64,000 nucleotides of DNA from assembly GCF_900108405.1 (NCBI RefSeq), contig NZ_FNXG01000005.1:131501-195500 (forward strand). The letters run 5' to 3'. Source of the DNA: Paracoccus alkenifer (lineage in GTDB: Bacteria > Pseudomonadota > Alphaproteobacteria > Rhodobacterales > Rhodobacteraceae). A model generated the notes under the pieces. That model had not been told where the DNA came from. It was given only the letters and a program-made list of their open reading frames with translations, and made no database searches. Positions 36,667 through 46,359 of this stretch are shown one piece after another. The position numbers were made by a program, and so were the translations under genes. Within the stretch, counting starts at the first letter, position 1. Each line of letters starts with the position of its first letter.

Positions 36667-36698
36667 AAAATATCCCGGGGTCCGGGGCAGCGCCCCGG
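36667..36698. repeat. Intergenic palindromic module, copy D
   Basis: AAAATATCCCGGGG is followed by the hairpin CCGGGGCAGCGCCCCGG in the gap between hslV and hslU. The same AATATCC plus G-rich core recurs at 30950, 55890 and 63165-63220. Confidence 0.55.
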
Positions 36699-36714
36699 TC
36701 CGGCGGCGCCGTCA

Positions 36715-37272
36715 TCAGGCGCCGATCCGTTCCACGGTCAGGTTGCCGTTGGTATAGACGCAGATCTCGGCGGCGATCGCCATGGCGCGGCGGGCAATGG
36801 CCTCGGCGTCCAGATCGCCGTCCATCAGCGCCCGCGCCGCCGCCAGGGCGTAGTTCCCGCCCGAGCCGATGGCCGCCACATCATGTTCGGGTTCCAGCAC
36901 GTCGCCGGCGCCGGTGACGACGTAAAGCTGGGCGCCGTCGGTGACGATCAGCATCGCCTCAAGGTTGCGCAGGTATTTGTCGGTGCGCCAGTCCTTGGCC
37001 AGTTCGACACAGGCGCGCTGCAACTGCCCGGGCGCGGATTCCAGCTTTTTCTCAAGCCGCTCCAGCAGGGTAAAGGCATCGGCGGTCGAGCCGGCAAACC
37101 CCACCACCACGTCGCGCCCGCCCGGCGACAGGCGGCGGACCTTGCGGGCGGTCGCCTTCATCACGGTCTGGCCGACACTGACCTGCCCGTCGCCGGCCAC
37201 CACCACCTCGGCCCCGCGGCGCACCGCAAGGATGGTGGTGCCGTGCCAACCGGGGAAACGCTCGTCGCTCAT
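36715..37272 (-). CDS. hslV: ATP-dependent protease peptidase subunit HslV
   Basis: This 185-residue proteasome-type peptidase begins [15 protein letters not shown]. The active N-terminal threonine is exposed after removal of the first 11 residues (HG-TTIL), giving the usual alphaproteobacterial propeptide. The [17 protein letters not shown] and [16 protein letters not shown] segments are conserved. HslV forms two stacked hexameric rings capped by HslU. The 79-base gap before hslU holds a repeat module. Confidence 0.97.
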   Translation of the reverse strand: MSDERFPGWHGTTILAVRRGAEVVVAGDGQVSVGQTVMKATARKVRRLSPGGRDVVVGFAGSTADAFTLLERLEKKLESAPGQLQRACVELAKDWRTDKYLRNLEAMLIVTDGAQLYVVTGAGDVLEPEHDVAAIGSGGNYALAAARALMDGDLDAEAIARRAMAIAAEICVYTNGNLTVERIGA

Positions 37273-37343
37273 CTCGTCCTCGTCCGTTGTCGCGCCATCA
37301 GATATGGGCGCGTGGCCGCTTTCGCAACGCGGGCGCGCGGATT

Positions 37344-38258
37344 ATGGCTGGGCCCATGGAACCCACCCCGACCCTGCGCGTCCACCTGCACGGGCAGATG
37401 CTGGCCTCGGCCCGCGCCGGCAGGTTTCCGGCGATGGCGGTGCTGGCGGATACGGTGCGCGCGCAGGGCTGGCGGGTGGCGTTCGAGCCTGCGTCGGCCG
37501 CCCCCGACCCCGAGCCGCCGCCGGGCGATTATGCGCTGCTTTACATGCGGCGGCCGCTGCACCCGCGCTGCCTGACGCTGCGCCGCGCCTATCACTATCC
37601 GTTCTGGAGCATCGAGCCGGTGGCCGAGCGCTGGCGCTTTGCCGTCGCCCTTGCCGCGTTCGACCCGGGCAGCGTGGACCCGGCCCGCGCCGCCGCCTTT
37701 GTCCAGCGCCTGCGCCAGCGGGTGCTGCCCGGCCCGCCGCCCACCCGCGGCGACCATGTGCTGGTGCCCCTTCAGGGCCATATCCGCCGCGCCCGGTCGT
37801 TCCAGACCGCCAGCCCTGTCGAGATGCTGGATGCCGCCTGCCGCGTCAGCGACCGCCCGGTCGTGGCCACGCTGCACCCGTCCGAGCATTATGACCACGC
37901 CGACCACCAGGCGCTGGCACAGTTGCAGCGCCGCCACCCGAACCTGACCATCGGCGGCGACACCATGGCGCTGCTGCGCGACTGCGCATTCGTGGTGGCG
38001 CAGAACAGCGCGGTGGCGTTCGATGGGCTGATTCTGGACAAGCCGGTGGTGCTGTTCGCGCAGATCGACTTTCACCACCCCTGCCTGAACGTGGCGGACC
38101 TCGGCGCCCAGACCGCGCTTGCCGCCGCCGCGACTGCCCGGCCCGACCACGCGCCCTATCTGTGGTGGTTTCTCAAGCAGCGCGCCATCGACGCGCAGGC
38201 GCCGGATGCGGGGGCGCGGATGCTGGCGGCGATGCGGCGCGGCGGCTGGCCGATCTGA
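37344..38258 (+). CDS. Polysaccharide biosynthesis-like protein
   Basis: This 304-residue protein has a C-terminal part like capsular-polysaccharide synthesis or glycosyltransferase B-fold proteins: VVATLHPSEHYDHADHQAL, LTIGGDTMALLRDCAFVVAQNSAVAFDGLILDKPVVLF. The N-terminal half is poorly conserved. It has no signal peptide or membrane segment. No other capsule gene is nearby, so the role is uncertain. The start may be 37344 or the ATG at 37356; neither has a clear ribosome site. It is divergent from hslV. Confidence 0.55.
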   Translation: MAGPMEPTPTLRVHLHGQMLASARAGRFPAMAVLADTVRAQGWRVAFEPASAAPDPEPPPGDYALLYMRRPLHPRCLTLRRAYHYPFWSIEPVAERWRFAVALAAFDPGSVDPARAAAFVQRLRQRVLPGPPPTRGDHVLVPLQGHIRRARSFQTASPVEMLDAACRVSDRPVVATLHPSEHYDHADHQALAQLQRRHPNLTIGGDTMALLRDCAFVVAQNSAVAFDGLILDKPVVLFAQIDFHHPCLNVADLGAQTALAAAATARPDHAPYLWWFLKQRAIDAQAPDAGARMLAAMRRGGWPI

Positions 38259-38326
38259 GCCTTCGGGGCTTGCGCCCGCCCGCCCGCTTGCCGCAGTTTC
38301 GGCCGGAATCGGGCAAGGGGCGGGTC

Positions 38327-39544
38327 ATGTCGGAACATGTGGTCATCATCGGCGCGGGGCAGGGCGGCTTGCAGGTCGTGGCCAGCCTGCGGCAGGACGG
38401 GTTCGCGGGGCGCATCACCCTGATCGGGGACGAGCCGGGCCTGCCCTACCAGCGCCCGCCGCTGAGCAAGGGCTACATGGCCGATGGCGACGCCAGCCGG
38501 CTGGCGCTGAAACCGCAGGGGTTCTTTGAAACCGAGGGTGTGGATTACCGCCCCGAAACCACCGCCGCCCGGATCGACCTTGCCGCCGGCCGGGTCGTGC
38601 TGGCGGGGGGCGAGGCGCTGGGCTTTGACCGGCTGGTGCTGGCCACCGGCGCGCGCAACATCCGCCCGCCGCTGCCCGGGATCGAGCTGCCGGGGGTGCA
38701 TCTGCTGCGCGGGCTGGCGGATGCGGCGGCGCTGCGGGATGCCATGGCGGGTGCACGGCGGGCGGTGGTGATCGGCGGCGGCTTCATCGGGCTTGAGTTC
38801 GCGGCCGTCGCCGCCGCGGCGGGTGTCGAGGTCACGGTGATCGAGGCCGCCCCCCGCCTGATGGCGCGCGCGGTGACGCCGCCGACCTCGGCGCGGTTTC
38901 TTGATTTCCACCGCGGCGCGGGGGTCGATGTGCGTCTGGGCGCGCTGGGCGCCGCGATCCTTGGTGACGAAAGCGCCAGCGGCGTGGCGCTGGCCGACGG
39001 CCACACCATCCCCGCCGATCTGGTGCTGGTCGCGGTGGGCGTGCGCCCGAATGTCGAGCTGGCGCAGGACGCAGGGCTTGCGGTCGCCGACGGCATCACC
39101 GTGGACGGGCATCTGCGGACCAGTGACCCGAGGGTCTTTGCCATCGGCGATTGCGCGAATTTCCCGCTGGGCGGGCGGCACGTCCGGCTGGAATCGGTGC
39201 AGGCCGCCGCCGACCACGCCCGCCATGTCGCGCGCACCATCGCGGGGGCCGAGCAGCCCCCTTATGACGCGCTGCCGTGGTTCTGGTCCGATCAGGGGCC
39301 ATTGAAGTTGCAGATCGCCGGGCTTTCGGCCGGCTGGGATGCGACCCACCCCTTGCAGGACGCCACCGGCGCCACCGACACGGTGCTGGTGTTTCGCGAG
39401 GACCGGCTGATCGCGGTCGAGACGGTCAATCAGGCCGGCCGCCACATGGCCGCGCGCCGCCTGCTGGCGCAGCCCGGCGGCATTACCCGCGACACGCTGG
39501 CCGCCCATGACCATGACCTGCGCGCGGCACTGGCGGCGCGTTAA
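38327..39544 (+). CDS. FAD-dependent ferredoxin reductase-like oxidoreductase
   Basis: This 405-residue flavoprotein is of the putidaredoxin/rhodocoxin reductase type. It has FAD-binding VVIIGAGQGGLQVVASLR at the N-terminus, LATGARNIRPPLPG, an NAD-binding RRAVVIGGGFIGLEFAAVA near the middle, and FAIGDCANFPL for the FAD ribityl. It would pass electrons from NADH to a ferredoxin or Rieske protein, but no ferredoxin, P450 or dioxygenase gene is adjacent. A ribosome site AAGGGG precedes the ATG. Its stop codon overlaps the convergent yhaN stop within the palindrome TTAA. Confidence 0.9.
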   Translation: MSEHVVIIGAGQGGLQVVASLRQDGFAGRITLIGDEPGLPYQRPPLSKGYMADGDASRLALKPQGFFETEGVDYRPETTAARIDLAAGRVVLAGGEALGFDRLVLATGARNIRPPLPGIELPGVHLLRGLADAAALRDAMAGARRAVVIGGGFIGLEFAAVAAAAGVEVTVIEAAPRLMARAVTPPTSARFLDFHRGAGVDVRLGALGAAILGDESASGVALADGHTIPADLVLVAVGVRPNVELAQDAGLAVADGITVDGHLRTSDPRVFAIGDCANFPLGGRHVRLESVQAAADHARHVARTIAGAEQPPYDALPWFWSDQGPLKLQIAGLSAGWDATHPLQDATGATDTVLVFREDRLIAVETVNQAGRHMAARRLLAQPGGITRDTLAAHDHDLRAALAAR

Positions 39545-42500
39545 AGCGACAGGATCCGCGCGCCCGGGCAGTGTTCGCGCGCCAGATCGCAGATGTGGCT
39601 GTGGTGGGTCAGATAGATGACCTGACAGCGGCGCGAGACCTCGGACAGCGCCGCCAGCGCCCGCGCGCTGCGGGCGTCGTCAAAGGTTTCCATGATGTCG
39701 TCGGCGATCACCGGCACCGGCCCGTGCGCCGTGGCCCATTCATGGAAACCCGCGATGCGCAGCGCCAGATACAGCTGGAACCGCGTGCCCTTGGACATCA
39801 TCGCGGGTTCCTTGGACCCGCCCTCGGCGGTCAGCGCGATCAGCCGCTCAGAGCCGTTGCCGGGCTGGGCGGTCAGGCCGGAATAGGCCCCCCCGGTGAT
39901 CGCCGCGAACACGTCCGAGGCGCGGGCCAGCATCCCGCTGCGGTGGCGGTCGCGATAGCTGCGCAGCGCGTGGTCGGTGGCGATGACGCCGGCGCGGTCG
40001 CGCAGCCAGCGGCGCGATTCGTCCTCGATCTGCAACAGCAGGGCACGGCGGCGGGCCTCGATCAGCGCCACGCGGTCGTCGCCGGGCACATCGTCCAGCG
40101 CCGCCTGCGCGCGGTAAAGCGTCTGGCGGGCGGGTTCCAGCCGCGCCTCGGCCTCGGCGCAGTGGCTTTCGGCGCGGGCCAGCGTCTCGCGCAGGCTGTC
40201 GGCCGAGGCGGGGTCCAGCCGCGCGGCGGCTTCCTCGACGCTGGCGGTGCCAAGCGCGGTGCGGATCTGCGCAGACAGCCATGCGGCCCGGCGGCGCAAT
40301 TCGTCGCGCCGGGCGATACGCGCCAGCGCCGCCTGTGCCCCGGCCAGATCCGAGGCCCCCAGTTGCGGCAGGATCGCCGCCGCCTCGGCGTCCAGCCGGG
40401 CGCGGCGCTGCTGCAACCCCGCGCCGATGGCCTTGGCGCGGGCAAGCTCGTCGCCAAGCGCCTGCTGGGCGGCATCAATGCGGCGGGCCTCGGCCAGACG
40501 GGCGACGGCGGCGGCGTGGCGGGCAAGGGGGGCGTCCGGCGGCAGCGCCAGCGCCCCGGCCAGCCGGTCGACGGCGGCGGCGAAGGCGGCCTGATCGTCC
40601 TGCATGGCGCTGGTGCGGTGGCGCAGTTCCTCGGCCCGCGCCAGTGCCGCGCCAAGCTCGCGCAGCAGCGGGATCAGCGCCCGCAGCCGCCCGGCGTCGG
40701 GGGGCGCGTCGGCCAGGAAACTGCCGGCGCAGGCCCGCGCCAGCGCCTGTTCCCAATCGTCCAGCGCCCGCTGTCGCGCGGCCTTTGCCCGCTGTCGTGC
40801 GGCAAGTTCGCGGGTCAGGCGCAGGCGTTCCGCCCGGCGCGCGCTTTCAGCCCCGGCGCGGTCCAGCAGGCGCTCGGCCTCGGCCGTCAGCTGGCGCAGG
40901 TCGCCGGCGGCTGGCTGGCCGGTGGCCCGCAGCGCCGCCGCCAGCGCATCCTGCGCCTGTGCGGCCTCGGCCTTGGCGCGGTCCGATTGGCGGCGGGCGG
41001 CGTCGGCCTCATCCGCCAGATCCAGCGCGCGGTCGCGGCGCGACAGCCAGCCGGGCAGTTCGGCCAGCGGGTCCAGAGGGTCGCAGCCGGGCAGGATCGC
41101 CCCCACCTGCGCGGCCAGATCGGCGCGCAGATCGGTCAGGGCGGATTCGGCCGCTGCCAATCCTTCGTCTGCCGCCCTAGCCAGACGCTCGGCCGCGCCC
41201 GCATCGGCGCGCGCGGCGTAAAGCCGGCCGATCTCGGCGGCGCGGTCGATCTGGGCGGTCAGCGCAAGGTCATGCGCCTGCATCGCCCCGTGGAACGTAT
41301 CGGCTGAATCGCGGTCCAGCGCCGCCAGATGCGCAGCCCAGGCCGCATCCCGTTCCGCACGCAGCGCCTCGGCGCGGGCGGGGTCGGCGGGGCCGATGCT
41401 GTCGGCCAGCGCATCGCGTTCGGCGCGGCGTCGGCGCAGGTCATCCGCGCGCTCGGCTTTGACGCGGGCGGCGGTGTCGCGGGCCGCTGTCGCCGCATCC
41501 AGCCGCGCCTGCCAACCCGCCAACCGCTGGGCCGAGGGCACGGCCAGCGTCCGCAACCCATCCGCATCGCCCCGCCACGGCGCCAGCCGCGCCAGGGCGG
41601 CATCGCGGCGGGCCACCGCCTCGGCCAGCGCGGCGGCGGCCTGATCGCGGCGCAACGCCAGATCGGCGCGGTGCAGCGGTGCCATGGCGGCGCGCAGATC
41701 GGCGATGGCGCGATCCTCGGCGCCCTCGTCCTTTAGCGGACCACCGGCGGCGGCGAGTTCGTCGGCCCGCGCCTCGGCCTCGGCCCGCGCCGAGGCAAGA
41801 TGCGCGGCCAGCCCCTCATGCGCGGTGGCAAGTTCCGCCAGATGGTCCAGCGCTGCCGGATCGACCCGCAGCGCGGTGGGGACGGTGCCCTTGGCGATGC
41901 GTTCGCCCAGCGTGGCGGCAGTGGCCTCGGCCCGCGTAAGCTCGGCCAGCCGTCGGGGCAGGTCATCGCGGGCGGCAAGAAAACGGACGCGCAGATCCTC
42001 GTCGAACGCGGGGTCGTCGGCCAGCGCCAGCGCCTGGGGGTCGGGGGTCAGCGCGGCCAGTTCATCGGCGATTCGGGTCAGCGCCTGCGTGTTGAGCGCG
42101 GTTTCGGTGCGCAGGCGCAGCTGTTCCTCGATCAGCCGCGGGACCGCCGTGTCCCAGCCGGGCGCCATGTCGGGCAGCAACTCCAGCGGCGCAAGCTCGG
42201 CGGCGACATCGGCCCATTCCGCCAGCCACGGCAGCGCATCCAGCGCCGCCTTGGCCGCATCGCGGGCGGCAACGGCGCGCGAGCGTGCACCCGCGGCCTC
42301 GTCATGGGCGGCGCGCGCAAGCCCCAGCGCATCGCGCCGCGCCCGATAGTCCGAGGCAAGCACGTCCAGCCCCCGCCGCTCGGCCGTCAGCGCATCCAGC
42401 GCGGCCAGATGTTCGCGCAGCGTGGTCTTGCGCCCGCCCTTGCGGTGGAAACCGTCCGCGTCCTCGCGCAGCCGGTCCAGCTGCTGGCCCAGCTCGGCCA

Positions 42501-42969
42501 GCCCGGCGCTGGCGGAAAACAGCAGCTGCCCCAAATCGCCCTGGCTGGACAGGATCGAATCGCCGCCGCGCTCCATCGTCATTGCGTCCAGCGCGAACAT
42601 GTCGGCGCAGGAGGCGCGGTCGATGCCGCCCATGGCGCCGTGCAGCAGCGTGTCCGGGACCGGGCGGCCATCTGCATCGGACAGCGAATCGCGGTCCTTT
42701 TTCACCCGGCGCAGCTCGCGCGTCCCGCCGGGCAGGTCCAGCAGCGCCCCGATCTGCAAGGCCGGATAGGGGTGCAGGAAATTATAGCTGGTGGTGCGGC
42801 CGATACCGAACAGCAGGTCCAGCCACGCGTTCAACAGGGTGGACTTGCCGGCCTCGTTGGGGCCGTGGACGATATGCAGGTCGGGCTGGCCGGGGGTGGC
42901 GGGGCCAAAGTCCAGCACCCGGTCGGTAAAGCCGCCATAGCGGGTCAGGTCCAGCCGCAGCAGCCGCAT
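39541..42969 (-). CDS. yhaN: SbcC-like ATPase YhaN
   Basis: This 1142-residue SMC-like protein begins MRLLRLDLTRYGGFTDRVLDFG and has Walker A GPNEAGKS at 36-43. A very long Ala/Arg/Glu-rich coiled-coil middle follows, then the signature segment FQLYLALRIAGFHEW and Walker B VIADDIMETFDD near the C-terminus. It belongs to the YhaN/AAA_27 group that pairs with a YhaO nuclease, analogous to SbcCD/Mre11-Rad50, probably in processing DNA ends. Its start overlaps the yhaO stop (TGATG). No CxxC zinc hook was seen in the middle. Confidence 0.88.
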   Translation of the reverse strand: MRLLRLDLTRYGGFTDRVLDFGPATPGQPDLHIVHGPNEAGKSTLLNAWLDLLFGIGRTTSYNFLHPYPALQIGALLDLPGGTRELRRVKKDRDSLSDADGRPVPDTLLHGAMGGIDRASCADMFALDAMTMERGGDSILSSQGDLGQLLFSASAGLAELGQQLDRLREDADGFHRKGGRKTTLREHLAALDALTAERRGLDVLASDYRARRDALGLARAAHDEAAGARSRAVAARDAAKAALDALPWLAEWADVAAELAPLELLPDMAPGWDTAVPRLIEEQLRLRTETALNTQALTRIADELAALTPDPQALALADDPAFDEDLRVRFLAARDDLPRRLAELTRAEATAATLGERIAKGTVPTALRVDPAALDHLAELATAHEGLAAHLASARAEAEARADELAAAGGPLKDEGAEDRAIADLRAAMAPLHRADLALRRDQAAAALAEAVARRDAALARLAPWRGDADGLRTLAVPSAQRLAGWQARLDAATAARDTAARVKAERADDLRRRRAERDALADSIGPADPARAEALRAERDAAWAAHLAALDRDSADTFHGAMQAHDLALTAQIDRAAEIGRLYAARADAGAAERLARAADEGLAAAESALTDLRADLAAQVGAILPGCDPLDPLAELPGWLSRRDRALDLADEADAARRQSDRAKAEAAQAQDALAAALRATGQPAAGDLRQLTAEAERLLDRAGAESARRAERLRLTRELAARQRAKAARQRALDDWEQALARACAGSFLADAPPDAGRLRALIPLLRELGAALARAEELRHRTSAMQDDQAAFAAAVDRLAGALALPPDAPLARHAAAVARLAEARRIDAAQQALGDELARAKAIGAGLQQRRARLDAEAAAILPQLGASDLAGAQAALARIARRDELRRRAAWLSAQIRTALGTASVEEAAARLDPASADSLRETLARAESHCAEAEARLEPARQTLYRAQAALDDVPGDDRVALIEARRRALLLQIEDESRRWLRDRAGVIATDHALRSYRDRHRSGMLARASDVFAAITGGAYSGLTAQPGNGSERLIALTAEGGSKEPAMMSKGTRFQLYLALRIAGFHEWATAHGPVPVIADDIMETFDDARSARALAALSEVSRRCQVIYLTHHSHICDLAREHCPGARILSL

Positions 42970-44252
42970 CACGCCGCCCCGTCGTCGTGACTTGCGCCTG
43001 CAAGACGCGCGATCGCATCCTCGGTCCCTTCGCGCGCCAGCTCGGCCAGGGTCGCGTCCAGCGCGGCGGCATCGGCGCCGAAATTGCCGCGCAGCTCGGC
43101 GGGCAGCAGGCGCAGCAGGTCATCGGCTGCGGCGCGCAGCTCGGCGGTGAAATCGGGGCTACCCAGAACCTCGGCCGCGATCAGCCGCCCCAGCTCGGGC
43201 AGCGGGGCGCCGTCGGGTGCGGGCTGGTCGGCGCTGTCGAGCGTGCAGAGGCTCGAAAGTTTTTCGATCCAGACCCGGCCGGTGGCCTCGGCCGCCGCCT
43301 CGGCCTCGGCCTGCAACAGGTCAAGATCGCGCCGGATCCGCCAGGCCAGCGGCGTCGCCCCCACCAGCACCACCCGCGCCACCAGATGGGGCGAACGCGC
43401 GGTTTCACGCGCGCCTTCCAGCGCGGTGCGCAGCCGGGCGACCAGAGCGGGCCATTCCGTCAGCCCCGCGGCGTCCACGCGCAGCTCGGCGAACTCGGCG
43501 ATGCTGGTCAGCCGGTCTTCGATCACCATGCCGCCGCCGGGCGGGATCGTCACCAGCACCACCCCGCGCGGGCCGGATTCGCCGATGTCGCGGCCCTGCG
43601 GGATGCCGGGCATCACGATCTGCGCCCGCCCGGCGACCTGCCGCGAAGGCTTGTGGATATGCCCCAGCGCCCAGTAATCATAGCCCCAGCGCCCCAGATC
43701 GACGGGGGAGACCGGCGCATAGGGGTCATGCCTGGCCGCGCCGCCAAGGCTTGTGTGCATCAGCCCGATATTCACCGCATCGGCGACCGGAGGCGGGTAA
43801 TCCCCCAGCCGCGAGACCTCGGCCCGGTGATCGCGAAAGCTAAGCCCGTGCAGGACCACGGGGGTCGCGCCGTCGGGGCGAGGCAGGGCGATCGCCTCGG
43901 GCTGGTCGCCGTAGACATGGACGAGGTCGGGCAGCACCAGCTCGCGCGTGATCCGTGACAGCGCGTCGTGATTGCCGCGGATGATGTGGACCGCGATTCC
44001 GGCCTGATCCAGCCGCCCCAGCTGCGCGGCCAGAAACCGCGCCGTGGTCATCGAGGTCTGGTCGCCGTCGTAAAGATCGCCCGCCAGCAGCAGCGCATCC
44101 ACCCGCTCGGCCAGACACAGATCGACGATGTTGACGAACGCCTGCCGTGTCGCGGTGCCGATCAGCTCGGCCACCTGCGGCGCCCGCAGCGCGAGCGAGC
44201 GCAGCGGGCTGTCCAGATGGATGTCGGCGGCATGGACGAAACGAAAGCTCAT
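42969..44252 (-). CDS. yhaO: DNA-repair metallophosphoesterase YhaO (SbcD-like)
   Basis: This 427-residue protein has all metallophosphoesterase motifs in order: FVHAADIHLDSPL, LLLAGDLYDG, IIRGNHDALS, IGLMHTSLGG and YWALGHIHKP. The second half is a helical capping and DNA-binding part. It is the nuclease partner of the adjacent SbcC-like ATPase. The start at 44252 is the ATG directly before the conserved region; upstream in-frame residues come from the intergenic gap. Confidence 0.9.
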   Translation of the reverse strand: MSFRFVHAADIHLDSPLRSLALRAPQVAELIGTATRQAFVNIVDLCLAERVDALLLAGDLYDGDQTSMTTARFLAAQLGRLDQAGIAVHIIRGNHDALSRITRELVLPDLVHVYGDQPEAIALPRPDGATPVVLHGLSFRDHRAEVSRLGDYPPPVADAVNIGLMHTSLGGAARHDPYAPVSPVDLGRWGYDYWALGHIHKPSRQVAGRAQIVMPGIPQGRDIGESGPRGVVLVTIPPGGGMVIEDRLTSIAEFAELRVDAAGLTEWPALVARLRTALEGARETARSPHLVARVVLVGATPLAWRIRRDLDLLQAEAEAAAEATGRVWIEKLSSLCTLDSADQPAPDGAPLPELGRLIAAEVLGSPDFTAELRAAADDLLRLLPAELRGNFGADAAALDATLAELAREGTEDAIARLAGASHDDGAA

Positions 44253-44306
44253 TTGCGCGGGACTGTTCCCCGGACCGGCGGCAAGTGCAAGCGGCGCCGG
44301 GATCAT

Positions 44307-44356
44307 GGGTATTTGAACCAGAAAGAAATCCGCGCTTCTTTCTGGCTGAAATACCC
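44307..44356. repeat. Intergenic palindrome, copy B
   Basis: Two 21-base arms (44307-44327 and 44336-44356) of the same family as the element at 19685-19737 form an inverted repeat with an eight-base loop. It lies between the end of the DUF1491 gene and yhaO. A G-rich inverted repeat (about 44356-44391) follows directly. Confidence 0.8.
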
Positions 44357-44396
44357 TGGGGGGAGCGCGCAGCGCGGGGGGCGAAGCCCCCTTTCC

Positions 44397-44723
44397 TCAG
44401 TCGGCCAGCGTGGTGACGGCTTCGCCCTCGGGCAATTCCAGCTCGATCACCCACAGGTCGGGGTCGGTGGCGCGGCGGCGGGCGGCGGCGGCGTCGATGT
44501 CGCGGGGCGTGCCCTCGGCTTGCAGCGCCCAGATGCTTGCGTCGGTCATCGGGTCGTAATCCTGCCCCCACAGCTCGGCGCGGCCGTCCGGGCGCAGCAC
44601 GGTCAGGCAGATCGCGCCCGCGGTGTCGTCGCCGCGGTGGACGACATAGGCGCCGCGCCCGGCCAGGTCCATCCGCCGCAGGATCGCCGCGACCCGCAGT
44701 CCTGCCGCCAGCCGCGGCTGCAT
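44397..44723 (-). CDS. DUF1491 family protein
   Basis: This 108-residue protein shows the DUF1491 pattern: LAAGLRVAAILRRMDLAGRGAYVVHRGDDTAG and DLWVIELELPE. Function is unknown; it is a conserved neighbour of era in Rhodobacterales. Its start overlaps the era stop as TGATG, so it is the last gene of the rnc-era operon. Confidence 0.82.
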   Translation of the reverse strand: MQPRLAAGLRVAAILRRMDLAGRGAYVVHRGDDTAGAICLTVLRPDGRAELWGQDYDPMTDASIWALQAEGTPRDIDAAAARRRATDPDLWVIELELPEGEAVTTLAD

Positions 44724-45664
44724 CAGCCGTTGCCGTCGCGGAAGTCGAGGCCCATCTCGCGGAAGCGTTCCGCCTCGTCCAGCCAGTTCTCGCGCAGGAC
44801 CACGCGCAGGAACAGATGCACGGGGCGGCCCATGAACTCGGTGATTTCCTCGCGCGCGGCGCGGCTGACGCCCTTGATCGTCTCGCCGCCCTTGCCCAGC
44901 ACGATGCCCTTGTGGCCGGGGCGGCTGACATAGATCACCTGGTCGATGCGGGCGCTGCCGTCGTCGCGTTCCTGCCAGTGTTCGGTTTCCACGGTCAGCT
45001 GATAGGGGATTTCCTCGTGCAGGCGCAGGGTCAGCTTTTCGCGGGTGATCTCGGCCGCGATCATCCGCATCGGCAGGTCGGCGATCTGGTCCTCGGGGTA
45101 AAGCCACGGCCCCTCGGGCAGGGTCTCGGCCAGCCAGTCCATCAGGTCGCCCGTGCCGTGCCCGCGCTCGGCCGAGATCATGAAGCTGCGCTCGAACGGG
45201 AACGCCTCGTTCATGCGCTGCGACAGCGCCAGCAGGGTTTCGGCCTTGACCCGGTCGATCTTGTTGATCGCCAGCGCCACCGGCCGGCCCGAAGATCTTT
45301 CGCGCAGGTTGTCGAGGATTTCCTGCACGCCCGGGGTCAGCCCGCGATGCGCCTCGATCAGCAGCACGATGATGTCGGCGTCGGCGGCGCCGCCCCATGC
45401 GGCGGCCACCATGCTGCGGTCCAGCCGCCGGCGCGGGCGGAAGATGCCGGGCGTGTCCACGAACACCACCTGCGCCGGCCCGTGCATGGCGATGCCGCGG
45501 ATGCGGGCGCGGGTGGTCTGGACCTTGTGGGTCACGATCGAGACCTTGGCCCCGACCATCCGGTTCAGCAGCGTCGATTTCCCGGCGTTGGGTTCCCCGA
45601 TCAGCGCCACGAACCCGGCGCGGGTGGGGATTTCGGGCTGGGTGTCGGTCGGATGGTCGGTCAT
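44723..45664 (-). CDS. era: GTPase Era
   Basis: This 313-residue protein is Era, needed for 16S rRNA maturation and 30S assembly. Walker A is GEPNAGKS at 23-30, with G2 [12 protein letters not shown]3 DTPG and G4 NKID. The C-terminal KH domain contains [20 protein letters not shown]. The start overlaps the rnc stop by ATGA. The rnc-era coupling and the DUF1491 gene after it are typical. Confidence 0.97.
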   Translation of the reverse strand: MTDHPTDTQPEIPTRAGFVALIGEPNAGKSTLLNRMVGAKVSIVTHKVQTTRARIRGIAMHGPAQVVFVDTPGIFRPRRRLDRSMVAAAWGGAADADIIVLLIEAHRGLTPGVQEILDNLRERSSGRPVALAINKIDRVKAETLLALSQRMNEAFPFERSFMISAERGHGTGDLMDWLAETLPEGPWLYPEDQIADLPMRMIAAEITREKLTLRLHEEIPYQLTVETEHWQERDDGSARIDQVIYVSRPGHKGIVLGKGGETIKGVSRAAREEITEFMGRPVHLFLRVVLRENWLDEAERFREMGLDFRDGNG

Positions 45665-46350
45665 GGGATTTCCCCGATCTGGGCCAGCATCGCGCTTGCG
45701 GCGGCCTGTTCGATGTTGCGCTTGGTGCCGGTGCCGCTGGCCTCGGCCTCGCGCCCGTCGTCCAGCCGCACGATGATGCGGAATCGCGGCGCGTGGTCGG
45801 GGCCCGAGCGTTCGGCGATGCGGTAGTCGGGCGGCCCCATCCCCTGCGCCTGCGCCCATTCCTGCAACGCGGTCTTGGGGTTGAAGGCCGCGGCCTCGGC
45901 CGATTCCAGCCGCGGCCCCCACAGGCGCAGGATCATCGCCCGCGCGGCCTCGAATCCGGCGTCCAGATAGACGGCGGCGATCACCGCCTCCATCGCGTCG
46001 CCCAGCAGCGCGTCCTTGCGCCGGCCCCCGGTCATCATCTCGGAGCGGCCCAGCTTCATCACCTCGCCCAGGCCGATCTCGCGCGCGATCAGGGCGCAGG
46101 TCTCGCCGCGCACCAGCGCGTTCAGGCGGGGGGCCAGCTGACCCTCGGTCGCGGCCTGATCATGGGCCAGCAGCGCGTCGGCGATGGTCAGCCCCAGCAC
46201 CCGGTCGCCCAGGAACTCCAGCCGCTGGTTGTCGGGGCGGGTGGCCGAGGACAGGCTGCCATGGGTCAGCGCCCGCACCAGCAGCGAGATATCCGCGAAA
46301 TCATGCCCCAGCCGGGCGGAAAACGCGGCAAGCTCGGCCGAGAGCTTCAC
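45661..46350 (-). CDS. rnc: Ribonuclease III
   Basis: This 229-residue protein is RNase III, which cuts double-stranded RNA including rRNA precursors. The catalytic signature reads [13 protein letters not shown], followed by [16 protein letters not shown] with the second acidic pair. A double-stranded-RNA-binding domain occupies the C-terminus ([14 protein letters not shown] onward). The start is GTG at 46350, nine bases after the lepB stop. Confidence 0.97.
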   Translation of the reverse strand: MKLSAELAAFSARLGHDFADISLLVRALTHGSLSSATRPDNQRLEFLGDRVLGLTIADALLAHDQAATEGQLAPRLNALVRGETCALIAREIGLGEVMKLGRSEMMTGGRRKDALLGDAMEAVIAAVYLDAGFEAARAMILRLWGPRLESAEAAAFNPKTALQEWAQAQGMGPPDYRIAERSGPDHAPRFRIIVRLDDGREAEASGTGTKRNIEQAAASAMLAQIGEIP

Positions 46351-46359
46351 CCCGCCACC

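Noticed and set aside
37344..39544. Polysaccharide-type gene and flavoprotein considered as a biosynthetic cluster
   Set aside because: They are separated by 68 bases, and nothing else nearby supports a shared pathway.
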